Assembly (NCBI GenBank): GCA_021650895.1
Contig: CP091278.1
Location: forward strand, 587,659-651,658
DNA from: Candidatus Jettenia sp.
Lineage (GTDB): Bacteria; Planctomycetota; Brocadiia; Brocadiales; Brocadiaceae
Reading direction: 5' to 3'
Length of the DNA: 64,000 bases
Shown here: piece after piece, positions 55,954 to 64,000 of the stretch
Layout: each line of letters opens with the position of its first letter
How positions within the stretch are numbered: the stretch's first letter is position 1
Position numbers and translations under genes: made by a program
The notes under the pieces: generated by a model
The model's input: the letters and a program-made list of their open reading frames with translations, nothing else
Database searches by the model: none
Told to the model about the DNA's origin: nothing

Positions 55954-57144
55954 TTACCCTCCTACCGGAAATTTATCAGGTGGTGTTCTTATGGGGCCCT
56001 CTTTTCGCTTGCGGCCCTCCTTTAGCAGGCGTACCGCAATAGTGTTATTCTCCAAAGCGCGCTTTTTTAACTGCGGGAGAACACGGCTGATTTGCTTCTG
56101 CAACAAGCGCTGCTTATCCCATGACCGATCTATATAGGCTATAAGCCGACCAGCATTTACCAATTTTAGAGGAGGTGTTGCCATGTGTAATTCATCAATA
56201 AATCCGCTAACCTTTGATGCATAGGGCAATGCCACAAAAGGGACTCCCTGGATCGCTGAAAAGATGAGAAAGTGCAGTCGCATGCCTACGGTGAATGTAA
56301 AATGTCCAATGATAGAGAGCACCTGCCCGGAAGTATATTCACCTTTCAACACAGTAGCCCGTGATGCGCGGAGCATGCGGGCAACTACTGCATGAGATTG
56401 CTGAACATCCTTCACAAGACGCTCCATAGGGATGAATACCACATCGGCATCAAATCGATCCACCATATAGTCAGCTGCGTCTGCTAAAAGCGCATGGTAA
56501 TGATCTTCGCTAATATCCGGAGCAGCCGACCCTGGTTCACGGACAGATATACCTATCTTGCAGCGTTGCCCGTCGAGATGCTCTCTTTCCAGTGTGCCAG
56601 GCGGCAATGGTTCGGGTCTGAGAAGCAATGCGGGGTCGGCTGTCACTAGTATCTCACGATTTACCCCTATTTCCTCCAGTGTCTGCTGAGCCTCCCGCTC
56701 ACGAACGGTTATTACGGTTGCCTGGTTCAAGCAGTCTCGCATTAATTCTTTGCTAGCTGGATCGTTGAGTGGCCCTACACCTACGGAATAGACCATTACC
56801 GGCACGCCTTTTTCCTGTGCCAGCACTACTTCCCGTAAGAATATTTTTACCTCCGGATCGAATAAAATGCCTCCTCCCCCAAGAATCATAAGATCAAGCC
56901 GTTCAATCTCCGGGATAACCTCGTTACGGTTAATTTTACGAACGGGTACCACCCGCTCAACCTGATGTCGCTGCAAAGTATCTTCAGGATTCCGTGTGAA
57001 TACCGTAATCTCTACCGGCAAAGACCGGCGCAATTCTGTAATAATGCTTTGTAATATTGCCTCATCACCTAAATTTAAACCACCGTAGGAGCCTGATATA
57101 CCCACCTTAAAAATATTCTTGTTATCTTTATCCTTTGTTTTCAT
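55954..57144 (-). CDS. Polysaccharide pyruvyl transferase family protein
   Basis: 396 residues with the family start VGISGSYGGLNLGDEAILQSII, the LMILGGGGILFDPE motif and VYSVGVGPLNDPASKELM, ITVREREAQQTLEEIGV, VTADPALLL. Related to CsaB/WcaK, which add ketal pyruvate to cell-wall or exopolysaccharides. It is coupled to the FAD oxidoreductase downstream and follows the EboE homologue by 53 bp. A role in modifying a surface glycan, or the product of the Ebo cluster, is possible but unproven. Confidence 0.92.
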   Translation of the reverse strand: MKTKDKDNKNIFKVGISGSYGGLNLGDEAILQSIITELRRSLPVEITVFTRNPEDTLQRHQVERVVPVRKINRNEVIPEIERLDLMILGGGGILFDPEVKIFLREVVLAQEKGVPVMVYSVGVGPLNDPASKELMRDCLNQATVITVREREAQQTLEEIGVNREILVTADPALLLRPEPLPPGTLEREHLDGQRCKIGISVREPGSAAPDISEDHYHALLADAADYMVDRFDADVVFIPMERLVKDVQQSHAVVARMLRASRATVLKGEYTSGQVLSIIGHFTFTVGMRLHFLIFSAIQGVPFVALPYASKVSGFIDELHMATPPLKLVNAGRLIAYIDRSWDKQRLLQKQISRVLPQLKKRALENNTIAVRLLKEGRKRKEGPIRTPPDKFPVGG

Positions 57145-57196
57145 AAGAAATTCCTGACAACCGATATGTAATAGTGGTAATAAAATAAGATATCAC

Positions 57197-58333
57197 TTAC
57201 GCCTGTTTTTCACTTTTGTTTACCGTTGCGCTATATTTTATCGTGTCAAATTTTTCCTTTAACCAATCCAACTCAGATGCAATTGAATCTATGACAGGGA
57301 GTTTAACGCCTGGCAGGACCATATAGGAGTACGTTTCTATTTCTATGTGTCTTTTTCCCATAATCATTATCTGCCTGAAAAAATTATCTTCTATAAGATC
57401 TGTCGTTGAAGAAATCTCATACCCTGACCATAGTAAAGGAACGTGGAAATGTACCCTCCATTCTCCTTGAAAAGCCCGGTTTAGAGCATCTGGTAAATCT
57501 TTAAACCGCAGGATGCCTTCTTTTGAGAGAATACGTACCTGATGAAGATATTCTTTATCAGTAAAGGGCATAAATATCCGTTGCGGGTCATCGGGAGCTA
57601 CTGCTCTGATAGCAGAAGATATCTGAATTTTAGCAACTGATATGCCAAATTGCACAAGCTTCTCTAGCCAGAATAAGGGCGATTCAAATTCAACCACGAC
57701 ATGGCAACAATCTAAGCAGACCCCTAAATACCTTCGGGCAGAGTCTTCTATCTTAAAGATTTTCTCAAAAAACTCAATGGTAGACCCCAGCAAATCAAGG
57801 TAACAATCAGGTTCCGGCTCCAGGCATAAGATGATATGCCTGCCTGTTTTTTCCTCCAGTTCTTTCAGGAAAATTACGAATTTCAGCAGATTCGAAGCTG
57901 CTAAAGCTTTTTCTTTTTTCCCATAATGGAATGGAACTGTGGATATTGTACCTATTTCACCTTCTGGCAGAATATCTGCAAGAATTTTAGCAAGATTGAT
58001 GGTATAATCTACGCGCATCTCAGACGACCAATCCGGCAGGTAAACATTTTCTTTTATTCGTGTTCCGTGGAAAGGACCAAAAGGAAAACCGTTTATGGTA
58101 ACTACATATAACTTATTATCGTGAAGAAATGTACGGAACTCTTCCAGCCTCACAAGAAGTTCATACGCTGCTTTCTGAGAGAGTCTCAGTCCTAACCCAA
58201 AATCCTTATCAGGACAAACCTTTGCCTTTACCCTCAGGGCATAATTTTTTATTGCCGCGAAGATTTCATCCAGATGCTCAGCAGGATGAATATTGAGGCC
58301 ATACATGACATGATTACCGTTTCCTAATTTCAT
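57197..58333 (-). CDS. eboE: EboE-like TIM-barrel protein
   Basis: 378 residues. The start MKLGNGNHVMYGLNIHPAEHLDE is characteristic of EboE, as are ILCLEPEPDCYLD and YLGVCLDCCHVVVEFE in the (beta/alpha)8 xylose-isomerase-like fold, with plausible metal ligands (Glu, Asp, His). EboE belongs to the Ebo gene set, which in cyanobacteria is needed to move a scytonemin precursor to the periplasm and occurs in diverse bacteria with unknown products. Here eboD and eboF homologues lie 2-5 kb away on the same strand. No strong ribosome site is visible. Confidence 0.87.
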   Translation of the reverse strand: MKLGNGNHVMYGLNIHPAEHLDEIFAAIKNYALRVKAKVCPDKDFGLGLRLSQKAAYELLVRLEEFRTFLHDNKLYVVTINGFPFGPFHGTRIKENVYLPDWSSEMRVDYTINLAKILADILPEGEIGTISTVPFHYGKKEKALAASNLLKFVIFLKELEEKTGRHIILCLEPEPDCYLDLLGSTIEFFEKIFKIEDSARRYLGVCLDCCHVVVEFESPLFWLEKLVQFGISVAKIQISSAIRAVAPDDPQRIFMPFTDKEYLHQVRILSKEGILRFKDLPDALNRAFQGEWRVHFHVPLLWSGYEISSTTDLIEDNFFRQIMIMGKRHIEIETYSYMVLPGVKLPVIDSIASELDWLKEKFDTIKYSATVNKSEKQA

Positions 58334-59434
58334 ACAATAAATTTTTCATTTCACAGATTACCCATTCCTACAGTACCCTCTGCTATGAAACCGAGCATAC
58401 CACATTCAACCCCGAAGGGGTGAAATGATTATATCAATAGCTTTATGAGAATCATGGTAACATTTTCGTTTTTTGAGAAAATACCGTGAAAAGCTCCATT
58501 GGGAGCGAAATGTTTATAGACAAATCATTCTGCCACAATCAAGCTCCATCGGAGCGGCATGGTGTTTTTGTGTTTCACCTACCGCTCCGATGGAGCTAAT
58601 TCTATAAACATTTCACCCCTATGGGGTTATTTTTCAAAAACCTATAGTAATTCAAAAATGAAACCGAACACAATGAGCCAGGATTTGATTCCATGCCACC
58701 CTATCATGATAATATCCAGTTTCATCCGTTACATACTATAAAAGAGTACGTAGGGCAACCCTTTAGGGTTGCTTACCCCCATACGCATCAAGCTAAGAGT
58801 TGATAGAGGTAAAAACATCAAGGCTTCCCCTCTAACAAGAAGAGATTGAGGGGTGTGGAGATGGAAGAAATACCATACACATCCTTTAATCCCCCTTAGT
58901 CCCCCTTTAGAAAAGGGGGAAAATAGGGAAACCCCCCTTTTCTAAAGGGGGAAACAGGGGGATTAGGGAGGAAAAATGGACACACATCCTCCTCTCTTAG
59001 GGAATAATACTCTTAGCTTGATGCGTATGTGCTTACCCCCGTGCATGTTCAGACGGGGGAAGCAAGGCTAAAGCCTTGCCCTACATCGACTCCGTTTCTT
59101 CATAGGAAGAGACGTAATATTTTACGTCTCTCTTGTCAAAGGTAGCCTCATATATTCACGCAAATATATAGTAAGAGAACAATGGCCAGGAATGTTTCTC
59201 TTTAAGACATCTATAGATACAATATACCCTACCATAAAATCCCGAAGGGATGACATCTCTAAGCAGATATCCCATGTCACCCTTCGGGGTTGAAGGGCTT
59301 TTTTCTGCTTTTTCTATAATCATGACATCCTTACAGGATTAGGCAGGAAAAGGAAAGGAGAGACGCAAGATTTTGCGTCTCTACAACCGACAAACGCACA
59401 ATCTTGCATCTCCACCTCAAAACTGTACAGGTTT
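58334..59434. repeat. Intergenic block of nested palindromic repeats
   Basis: About 1.1 kb with no gene between mgtE and the eboE homologue. At 58411-58630 are arms ACCCCGAAGGGGTGAAAT and ATTTCACCCCTATGGGGTT with inner GCTCCATCGGAGCGGCAT-type hairpins. At 58750-59084 three inverted repeats are nested: GTAGGGCAA (outer), ATACGCATCAAGCTAAGAG (58781 and 59009), and TAATCCCCCTTAGTCCCCC (58888) with its inverse near 58930-58975. At 59353-59382 is GAGACGCAAGATTTTGCGTC. The block separates eboE from eboD/F. Confidence 0.8.
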
Positions 59435-60781
59435 TTATATTTCTAAAAGACGGGTAGCAGTTGAAAAATAAATTATTAAAGCTACTGCATCTACTATCGT
59501 AGTGATCAGGGGGCCTGCCATAATGGCCGGATCCAGATGAACCTTCTTTGCCGCAATCGGTAATATCCCCCCTACTATTTTTGCTAGTATTACGGTAAAG
59601 AAAAGGCTCAGGCATACAATTGCCGAAATAAGAAAGTCTGTATGTTCAAACAAAGCCAATCTAAGGAAGTTAACCGAAGCCAATGCAAAACCTGCAATAC
59701 AACTTACCTTGAGTTCTTTAAAAAATACCTTTAGCACATCAGAGGTGCTTATTTCCTCTAAGGCCATACCTCTGATTATAAGGGTTGATGATTGTGAACC
59801 TGCGTTACCTCCTGTATCCATAAGCATGGGAATAAAGGAAGCCAATACCACAAATGACTGCAGTACTGTTTCGTAGCTTCTCATGATATTTCCTGTAAAT
59901 GTGGCGGAGACCATGAGTATTAAAAGCCATCCTATCCTATGCCTGGCAAGCACAAATGCATTTGCCTTTAAATATACTTCTTTCATAGGCTCAATCCCTC
60001 CCATCTTTTGCACATCTTCCGTATTCTCCTGATCAATTATGTCAACCGCATCATCTACCGTTACGATACCTACAAGCCGGTTCTCATTATCAACCACTGG
60101 CAATGTGGTAAAGTCATATCTTTTAAATAAGGATGCAACCTTTTCCTGATCGTCTAAGGTATGAACAGATACGACATCGGTATTCATGATGTCGCCGACT
60201 GCAGTATTCTCATCGCTCAAAATAAGCTTTCTGATAGACAACACACCCTCAAGCCTTCTGACATTATCTATGACATAGCAGTTATTGATGGTTTTCTTGT
60301 CTATTCCGGTAGCTTTGATATGATTAAGAGCTTCCTTTACTGTCATCTGCTTTCTCAAATCAACAAATTCGATAGTCATAACACTACCGGTTGAGTCTTC
60401 CGGGTACTTGAGGAACTGGTTTATTAATTTTCTCTTTTCCTCATCGGTGTTCCTTAAAACTTTCTTTACCACATTGGAAGGCATTTCCTCAAGAAAATCT
60501 ACCGCATCATCTAAAAAAAGCTTACTCACGATATCCTTTATTTCCCCATCTGTAATCGACTCAATAACGTATTGCTGTAATTCTAAGGGTATATAGGAAA
60601 ACACCTCTGCTGCAATTTCCTTGGGAAGTATTCTGAAAAGAATAAGAAGCTTTTCCCTCTCAAATTCCGTAAGAAGCTGAGCTATATCCACAATGTTCAT
60701 ATCGAGTATTTTATTTCTGACTTCCAGATACCTGTTTTCCTCGATCAGTCTTTTCAGGATATCTTGCCGGACAGACATCAT
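59435..60781 (-). CDS. mgtE: Magnesium transporter MgtE
   Basis: 448 residues with the MgtE layout: N-terminal superhelical domain (about 1-128), two CBS domains (about 135-255; NCYVIDNVRRLEGVLSIRKL, FTTLPVVDNENRLVGIVTVDDAVD), a plug helix and five membrane helices with the pore signature IPMLMDTGGNAGSQSSTLIIRGMA. A Mg2+ or Mn2+ channel in the inner membrane, gated by cytosolic Mg2+. The ATG at 60781 has a very good AAGGAGATTT site, although it lies 71 bp inside the 3' end of the eboD homologue. Inserted within the Ebo cluster. No M-box riboswitch is seen. Confidence 0.95.
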   Translation of the reverse strand: MMSVRQDILKRLIEENRYLEVRNKILDMNIVDIAQLLTEFEREKLLILFRILPKEIAAEVFSYIPLELQQYVIESITDGEIKDIVSKLFLDDAVDFLEEMPSNVVKKVLRNTDEEKRKLINQFLKYPEDSTGSVMTIEFVDLRKQMTVKEALNHIKATGIDKKTINNCYVIDNVRRLEGVLSIRKLILSDENTAVGDIMNTDVVSVHTLDDQEKVASLFKRYDFTTLPVVDNENRLVGIVTVDDAVDIIDQENTEDVQKMGGIEPMKEVYLKANAFVLARHRIGWLLILMVSATFTGNIMRSYETVLQSFVVLASFIPMLMDTGGNAGSQSSTLIIRGMALEEISTSDVLKVFFKELKVSCIAGFALASVNFLRLALFEHTDFLISAIVCLSLFFTVILAKIVGGILPIAAKKVHLDPAIMAGPLITTIVDAVALIIYFSTATRLLEI

Positions 60782-61919
60782 AAATCTCCTTCATTTTCTT
60801 CACAGCCTGTTCTATCTCATCATGTGAAATACTATTAATCTGGCAACTACTGCCAAGATGGTCAGGCATAATTAAGGTAAGCTTTCCACCCAGATGTTGC
60901 CGGAATTCCTCGAGTCCATGATAAATATTGAGGAATTTACCATTCTCTCTTTTCTCAAGAAGAGGATGCCATAACGGCAAACCACAATCCTTAAGACCAT
61001 AATAAACAAAGTCATACTCATCTTTATTAACGAGACCACGATTTTTAGCAATAGTCATATCAAGCACAATACCAAGCGCCACTGCTTCTCCATGACGAAG
61101 CTCATACCTGCTCATTGCCTCAAGATAATGACCACTCCAATGTCCAAAATCTAATGGCCGAGAAGATCCGTTCTCAAAGGGATCATTTCCTAAAGCTATA
61201 TGGTCTGTATGAAGCTGGACACAACGTATGATCAACCTTTCCATTACCTCTGCATCATGCCGAAACAATTCTTTGGACTTGCTTACCAGATATTCTAAAA
61301 ACGAACGATCTTTAATAATAGCAACCTTGAAAGCTTCTGATACACCAGAAAGCCAGTCCCTTGTATCCAGGGTTTTTAAAAAATCAAAATCATTAATCAC
61401 TGCGTAGGGTGGTGTAAAGGTGCCAAAATAATTCTTTACTCCAAAAAAGTTGATACCGTTCTTTACGCCAACACCGGAATCATTCTGTGAGAGTACTGTC
61501 GTTGGTACTCGTATATGACGTATTCCCCTTTGACTGATAGAGGCAATAAATCCCACGGCATCAAGCACTGCACCACCTCCAACGATAACTATATAAGAAT
61601 GGCGATCCAGTTTATTCAGCCGTAAGGCATATGCTATATCCTTATAGTGTTTAAAATCATTTTTACATCGTTCTCCCCCATCCAGAACAACGGCGGGAGA
61701 AACTCTATCTGCACACCTTGTATGGATACGAAACCAATTCTCGATACGATGCTCTATGCCAGGCCAGGAAGCGACAACTCCTGAATCAAGAAAAACCATA
61801 ACTTTTGATTGTGGATCTTCCAATACTTCTTTTAATACGCAATTTTCAGGGTGAAATACATTATGGGTAAAATGTATGGTATAATGAAAAGTAACTTTTA
61901 TTCGTTGCTCTATTCGCAT
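60711..61919 (-). CDS. eboD: EboD-like 3-dehydroquinate synthase family protein
   Basis: 402 residues from the ATG at 61919, which overlaps the end of the eboF homologue; the upstream in-frame extension starts only at a TTG. It has the dehydroquinate synthase/EboD NAD and metal motifs: VIVGGGAVLDAVGFIAS, TTVLSQNDSGVGVKNGINFFGVKNYFGTF, LSGVSEAFKVAII and DFGHWSGHYLEAMSRYELRHGEAVALG with the metal His and Glu. EboD differs from AroB in these last residues; the close eboF and eboE homologues support EboD. Its C-terminus overlaps mgtE. The substrate of EboD is not known. Confidence 0.9.
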   Translation of the reverse strand: MRIEQRIKVTFHYTIHFTHNVFHPENCVLKEVLEDPQSKVMVFLDSGVVASWPGIEHRIENWFRIHTRCADRVSPAVVLDGGERCKNDFKHYKDIAYALRLNKLDRHSYIVIVGGGAVLDAVGFIASISQRGIRHIRVPTTVLSQNDSGVGVKNGINFFGVKNYFGTFTPPYAVINDFDFLKTLDTRDWLSGVSEAFKVAIIKDRSFLEYLVSKSKELFRHDAEVMERLIIRCVQLHTDHIALGNDPFENGSSRPLDFGHWSGHYLEAMSRYELRHGEAVALGIVLDMTIAKNRGLVNKDEYDFVYYGLKDCGLPLWHPLLEKRENGKFLNIYHGLEEFRQHLGGKLTLIMPDHLGSSCQINSISHDEIEQAVKKMKEIYDVCPARYPEKTDRGKQVSGSQK

Positions 61920-63238
61920 GGTAATGGATGCAGCTTCTCTTCCCAATTTACCCTTACATCGAGAAGGCTTTTTATACTTAAGGAAAGATCCATCAAGGTG
62001 ACAGGATTGCCTGGCAATTCTCTATCAGATGCATAGAAAATTGGTTCATTTTCATCAACACGGCCGTGAGTTCCTTTAATCCTCGATGGATTTTGAGATA
62101 TAAAAGGCGGCCATCCCCAAAATAATTCACAGGGGTCATACCCGGGTTTATTATGTATATCTACATAGAAGGCATATTCAGGGGCCTCCTTTACTTCTGT
62201 CCACCACCTGTAATCAAACCATGCGCCTCGTTTCGCCACGAGTATCAACTCTCCGCTTCGTGTATGGCTAACCCCGGCTTCAGCTTTGGTAGTACCGTCC
62301 AGTATGGTATCAATATAGGGCATCTTAGTCAAAAGCGATCTTACTTCTTCTATTAAGTTTTGATTAAATACATAGACATGGGCTACCTGATGATCCACAA
62401 CGCTAAATGCTGCACTCGTATAAAAATCAGGATACTGCATGCCCTGTACAGAGCGCGTCTTTAGTAAACCGGCCTTTTTCAATACAATGTTGGGAAATAC
62501 GACCGTATTTGCAGGAGTGACGGGGTAATCTCCGAAGAGAATAACCCGGTATTTTTCCTTCTGTGCAGCGCGTAAAAGTTCGCCAATAAGAGAATATACC
62601 TCGATAAATGCCTTTTTGCTCACGGTTGAATCCGGACCAGATCTTTGAAGCACATAATCAAGATGAGGTAGATATGCATACAGCAGATCTGGCCTCTCGT
62701 TCCCCATAACATTCATAATTGCTTTTACGATCCATCGACTCGATCTCTTGGAAGCAAATGGCCCCCAGTAATGATGAAGGGGAAATGCCCCCTTTAGTTC
62801 TTTTTCCAGTCGTACACTAATGTGTGAAGGTTCTGAAATGCAATTCATTATTATGCCACCGCGGTGTTTATGAATGGGAGCAGGAGAAAGGAAAATATCA
62901 CTGCCTGGTCCGAGCGACTGCTGGATAAACATCTGAGCAACTCTTCCACCATGCGAGCGAAAATTTTCCCAAATAAGTGGCCGCTGAATGAGACGGACAC
63001 TCTGTTCCCAGAACAATGGCTTCCATTGATCCTTAAAGAAAAATCCATTTCCTACAATACCGTGCTGTGCAGGAAGAGAGGCAGTACGCATAGTAGCCTG
63101 AACCACACAGGTTAATCCGGGGAATACTCCCTGCATCGGTTTAATATCAAGATCGTACAGCTTCTGACCGTTTACATTATTTCTTAAAAAGTTATATCCA
63201 AGCCCTGCTATTTGAAGTAAGAGAATTTTCTGTTCCAT
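61910..63238 (-). CDS. eboF: EboF-like alkaline phosphatase family protein
   Basis: 442 residues of the alkaline phosphatase / nucleotide pyrophosphatase fold: LLLQIAGLGYNFL start, FPGLTCVVQATMRTASLPAQHGIVGNGFF (Thr nucleophile region), PDLLYAYLPHLDYVLQRSGPDS (Asp/His metal ligands), VILFGDYPVTP and a C-terminal GTHGRVDE (His). This is the EboF type of the Ebo set, whose member is a putative phosphodiesterase or phosphatase. It lies upstream of eboD with a 10-bp overlap. The region to its right holds a MITE and the end of a membrane protein gene. Confidence 0.88.
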   Translation of the reverse strand: MEQKILLLQIAGLGYNFLRNNVNGQKLYDLDIKPMQGVFPGLTCVVQATMRTASLPAQHGIVGNGFFFKDQWKPLFWEQSVRLIQRPLIWENFRSHGGRVAQMFIQQSLGPGSDIFLSPAPIHKHRGGIIMNCISEPSHISVRLEKELKGAFPLHHYWGPFASKRSSRWIVKAIMNVMGNERPDLLYAYLPHLDYVLQRSGPDSTVSKKAFIEVYSLIGELLRAAQKEKYRVILFGDYPVTPANTVVFPNIVLKKAGLLKTRSVQGMQYPDFYTSAAFSVVDHQVAHVYVFNQNLIEEVRSLLTKMPYIDTILDGTTKAEAGVSHTRSGELILVAKRGAWFDYRWWTEVKEAPEYAFYVDIHNKPGYDPCELFWGWPPFISQNPSRIKGTHGRVDENEPIFYASDRELPGNPVTLMDLSLSIKSLLDVRVNWEEKLHPLPCE

Positions 63239-63268
63239 ATTCTAAAGGCTCATTTTTAAAAAATCCTG

Positions 63269-63612
63269 CAATGGGACACGGATAAACACAAATACATACC
63301 AAGAAACTTACCATGGAGATATTTATAGTACAGTGTCAAGATAATTCATGATACTACGGCTGGCTCAATCTTCCACGATTGAATCGAGACGTTGAGTATT
63401 TCTCTCAGATAGTATCTTGTCATTGCGAGGGGTTTTTTCCCGAAGCAATCTCTTTTCTGTACTATTCAAAAGATTGCTTCGGACAATACCCTCGCAATGA
63501 CAAATATAGGAAATCAAGTTGACAGTGTAGTAGATACTTCACCCAATAGGTGATTAACCGTGCTTATATCTCCTGTTGAAAAATCCGTGTTTATCTGTGT
63601 TCTTCTGTGTCC
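63269..63612. repeat. Inverted-repeat element copy 2, split by a MITE
   Basis: The left arm CAATGGGACACGGATAAACA and the right arm (63580-63612, AATCCGTGTTTATCTG then TTCTTCTGTGTCC) match the element at 32147-32285. The MITE at 63329-63529 lies inside it, so the MITE inserted after this element. Confidence 0.75.
63329..63529. mobile_element. MITE-like element, copy 3
   Basis: 201 bp with ends TACAGTGTCAA / TTGACAGTGTA; flanking 4-mers ATAG and GTAG differ at one base. It is inserted between eboF and the membrane protein gene to its right, inside another inverted-repeat element. Confidence 0.85.
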
Positions 63613-63635
63613 AACTACAATTTTTAGATTCCATG

Positions 63636-64000
63636 TTAACTGCTATAAAATTTTCTTGATACCAGCCCGGAGGTAAAGAAGAGCAAAAGTAAAAACGCTA
63701 TAAGGAAAAAGTGGTAGTATCTCTGTTGAGGTTCCATAACTATCGTTATAAGGGTACATTGAATCAGGAGTAAACTACGGATTAAATCTCCTATTCTTGC
63801 AGGAATCTGTTCACGATAATATCGTATATGCCCAAGGATATAAAAAATCCATACAAAGGTTATAAAGAACGCACACATCTTTAGCAGGGAAATTCCTGTA
63901 ATACACAAGATCACCCCAAGGGTTAAGAGAGAGATAAGCGGCAACCAACACATCACAAAAGCTGGAGGTCTCTTCATTTCACTATATGCAATAGAACTGA
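63636..64000 (-). CDS. C-terminal part of an integral membrane protein, possible UbiA-type EboC (cut by window edge)
   Basis: The frame is open from the right edge to 63636 (about 121 residues visible). Four hydrophobic segments are seen, with a cytoplasmic loop YYREQIPARIGDLIRSLLLIQ between the second and third. Length, topology and place upstream of eboF/eboD homologues fit EboC, the UbiA-like prenyltransferase of the Ebo set, but the catalytic Asp-rich motifs lie beyond the window. Assignment to EboC is therefore provisional; membrane protein is certain. Confidence 0.6.
   Translation of the reverse strand, partial: SSIAYSEMKRPPAFVMCWLPLISLLTLGVILCITGISLLKMCAFFITFVWIFYILGHIRYYREQIPARIGDLIRSLLLIQCTLITIVMEPQQRYYHFFLIAFLLLLFFTSGLVSRKFYSS

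Overview
The window reads as chromosomal DNA of a low-GC, respiratory, Gram-negative-type bacterium, most likely an anammox planctomycete (Brocadiales: Kuenenia/Brocadia/Jettenia-like). This is an inference from multihaem cytochromes c, an Rh-type ammonium channel, lipoproteins, heptosyltransferases, a bacterial deoxyhypusine synthase homologue, an archaemetzincin and abundant short palindromic and MITE-like repeats. No rRNA or hydrazine-metabolism gene is present to settle the point.

Layout. 1-3.6 kb: a sigma54 response regulator (cut by the left edge) lies downstream of a cytochrome b / multihaem c / c554-like module. 4.2-12.9 kb (minus strand): accC, accB, an M24 peptidase, dnaA with an AT-rich possible origin, a deoxyhypusine synthase homologue, a heptosyltransferase, a zinc-ribbon protein and an odd PDGLE protein that begins like CbiM. 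13-14.6 kb (plus): archaemetzincin, ferredoxin:thioredoxin reductase catalytic chain and thioredoxin. 14.8-20.5 kb (minus): frameshifted trpC, two small membrane proteins, an Rh channel fused to a secreted beta-sandwich domain, and a cupin plus five-SHOCT lipoprotein. 20.9-32.1 kb (plus): a carbohydrate cluster with a glycogen debranching enzyme, four glycosyltransferases, an FAD-Rieske oxidoreductase and an MFS carrier. 32.4-36 kb (minus): a secreted subtilase and an STN/HEAT protein behind a c-di-GMP (GEMM-I) riboswitch with its own terminator.

36.5-37.9 kb (plus) holds a ThiF/MoeB-type adenylyltransferase and a membrane-anchored rhodanese; a tandem SagB-like nitroreductase follows on minus. 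39.5-48.2 kb is an accessory island bounded by two ~100-bp direct repeats. It contains a very large SpvB/FG-GAP/RHS gene (broken by one frameshift, ending in a HELGH metallopeptidase-like tip), a translationally coupled lipoprotein that could be its immunity partner, and an internally deleted IS1634-type element with intact ends. 48.3-54.4 kb carries a stand-alone pyruvate-kinase C domain, a pentahaem cytochrome, ComEA, ClpP, trigger factor and four tRNAs (Gly, Leu, Lys, Arg).

54.5-64 kb (minus) is an Ebo-type cluster: a membrane-protein end (possibly EboC, cut by the right edge), EboF, EboD and EboE homologues, interrupted by mgtE and repeat elements, followed by a polysaccharide pyruvyl transferase and an FAD oxidoreductase. 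The strongest candidates for something undescribed are the riboswitch-controlled protease/HEAT pair, the RHS metallopeptidase plus lipoprotein pair, the Rh fusion, the CbiM-leader PDGLE protein and the Ebo cluster.
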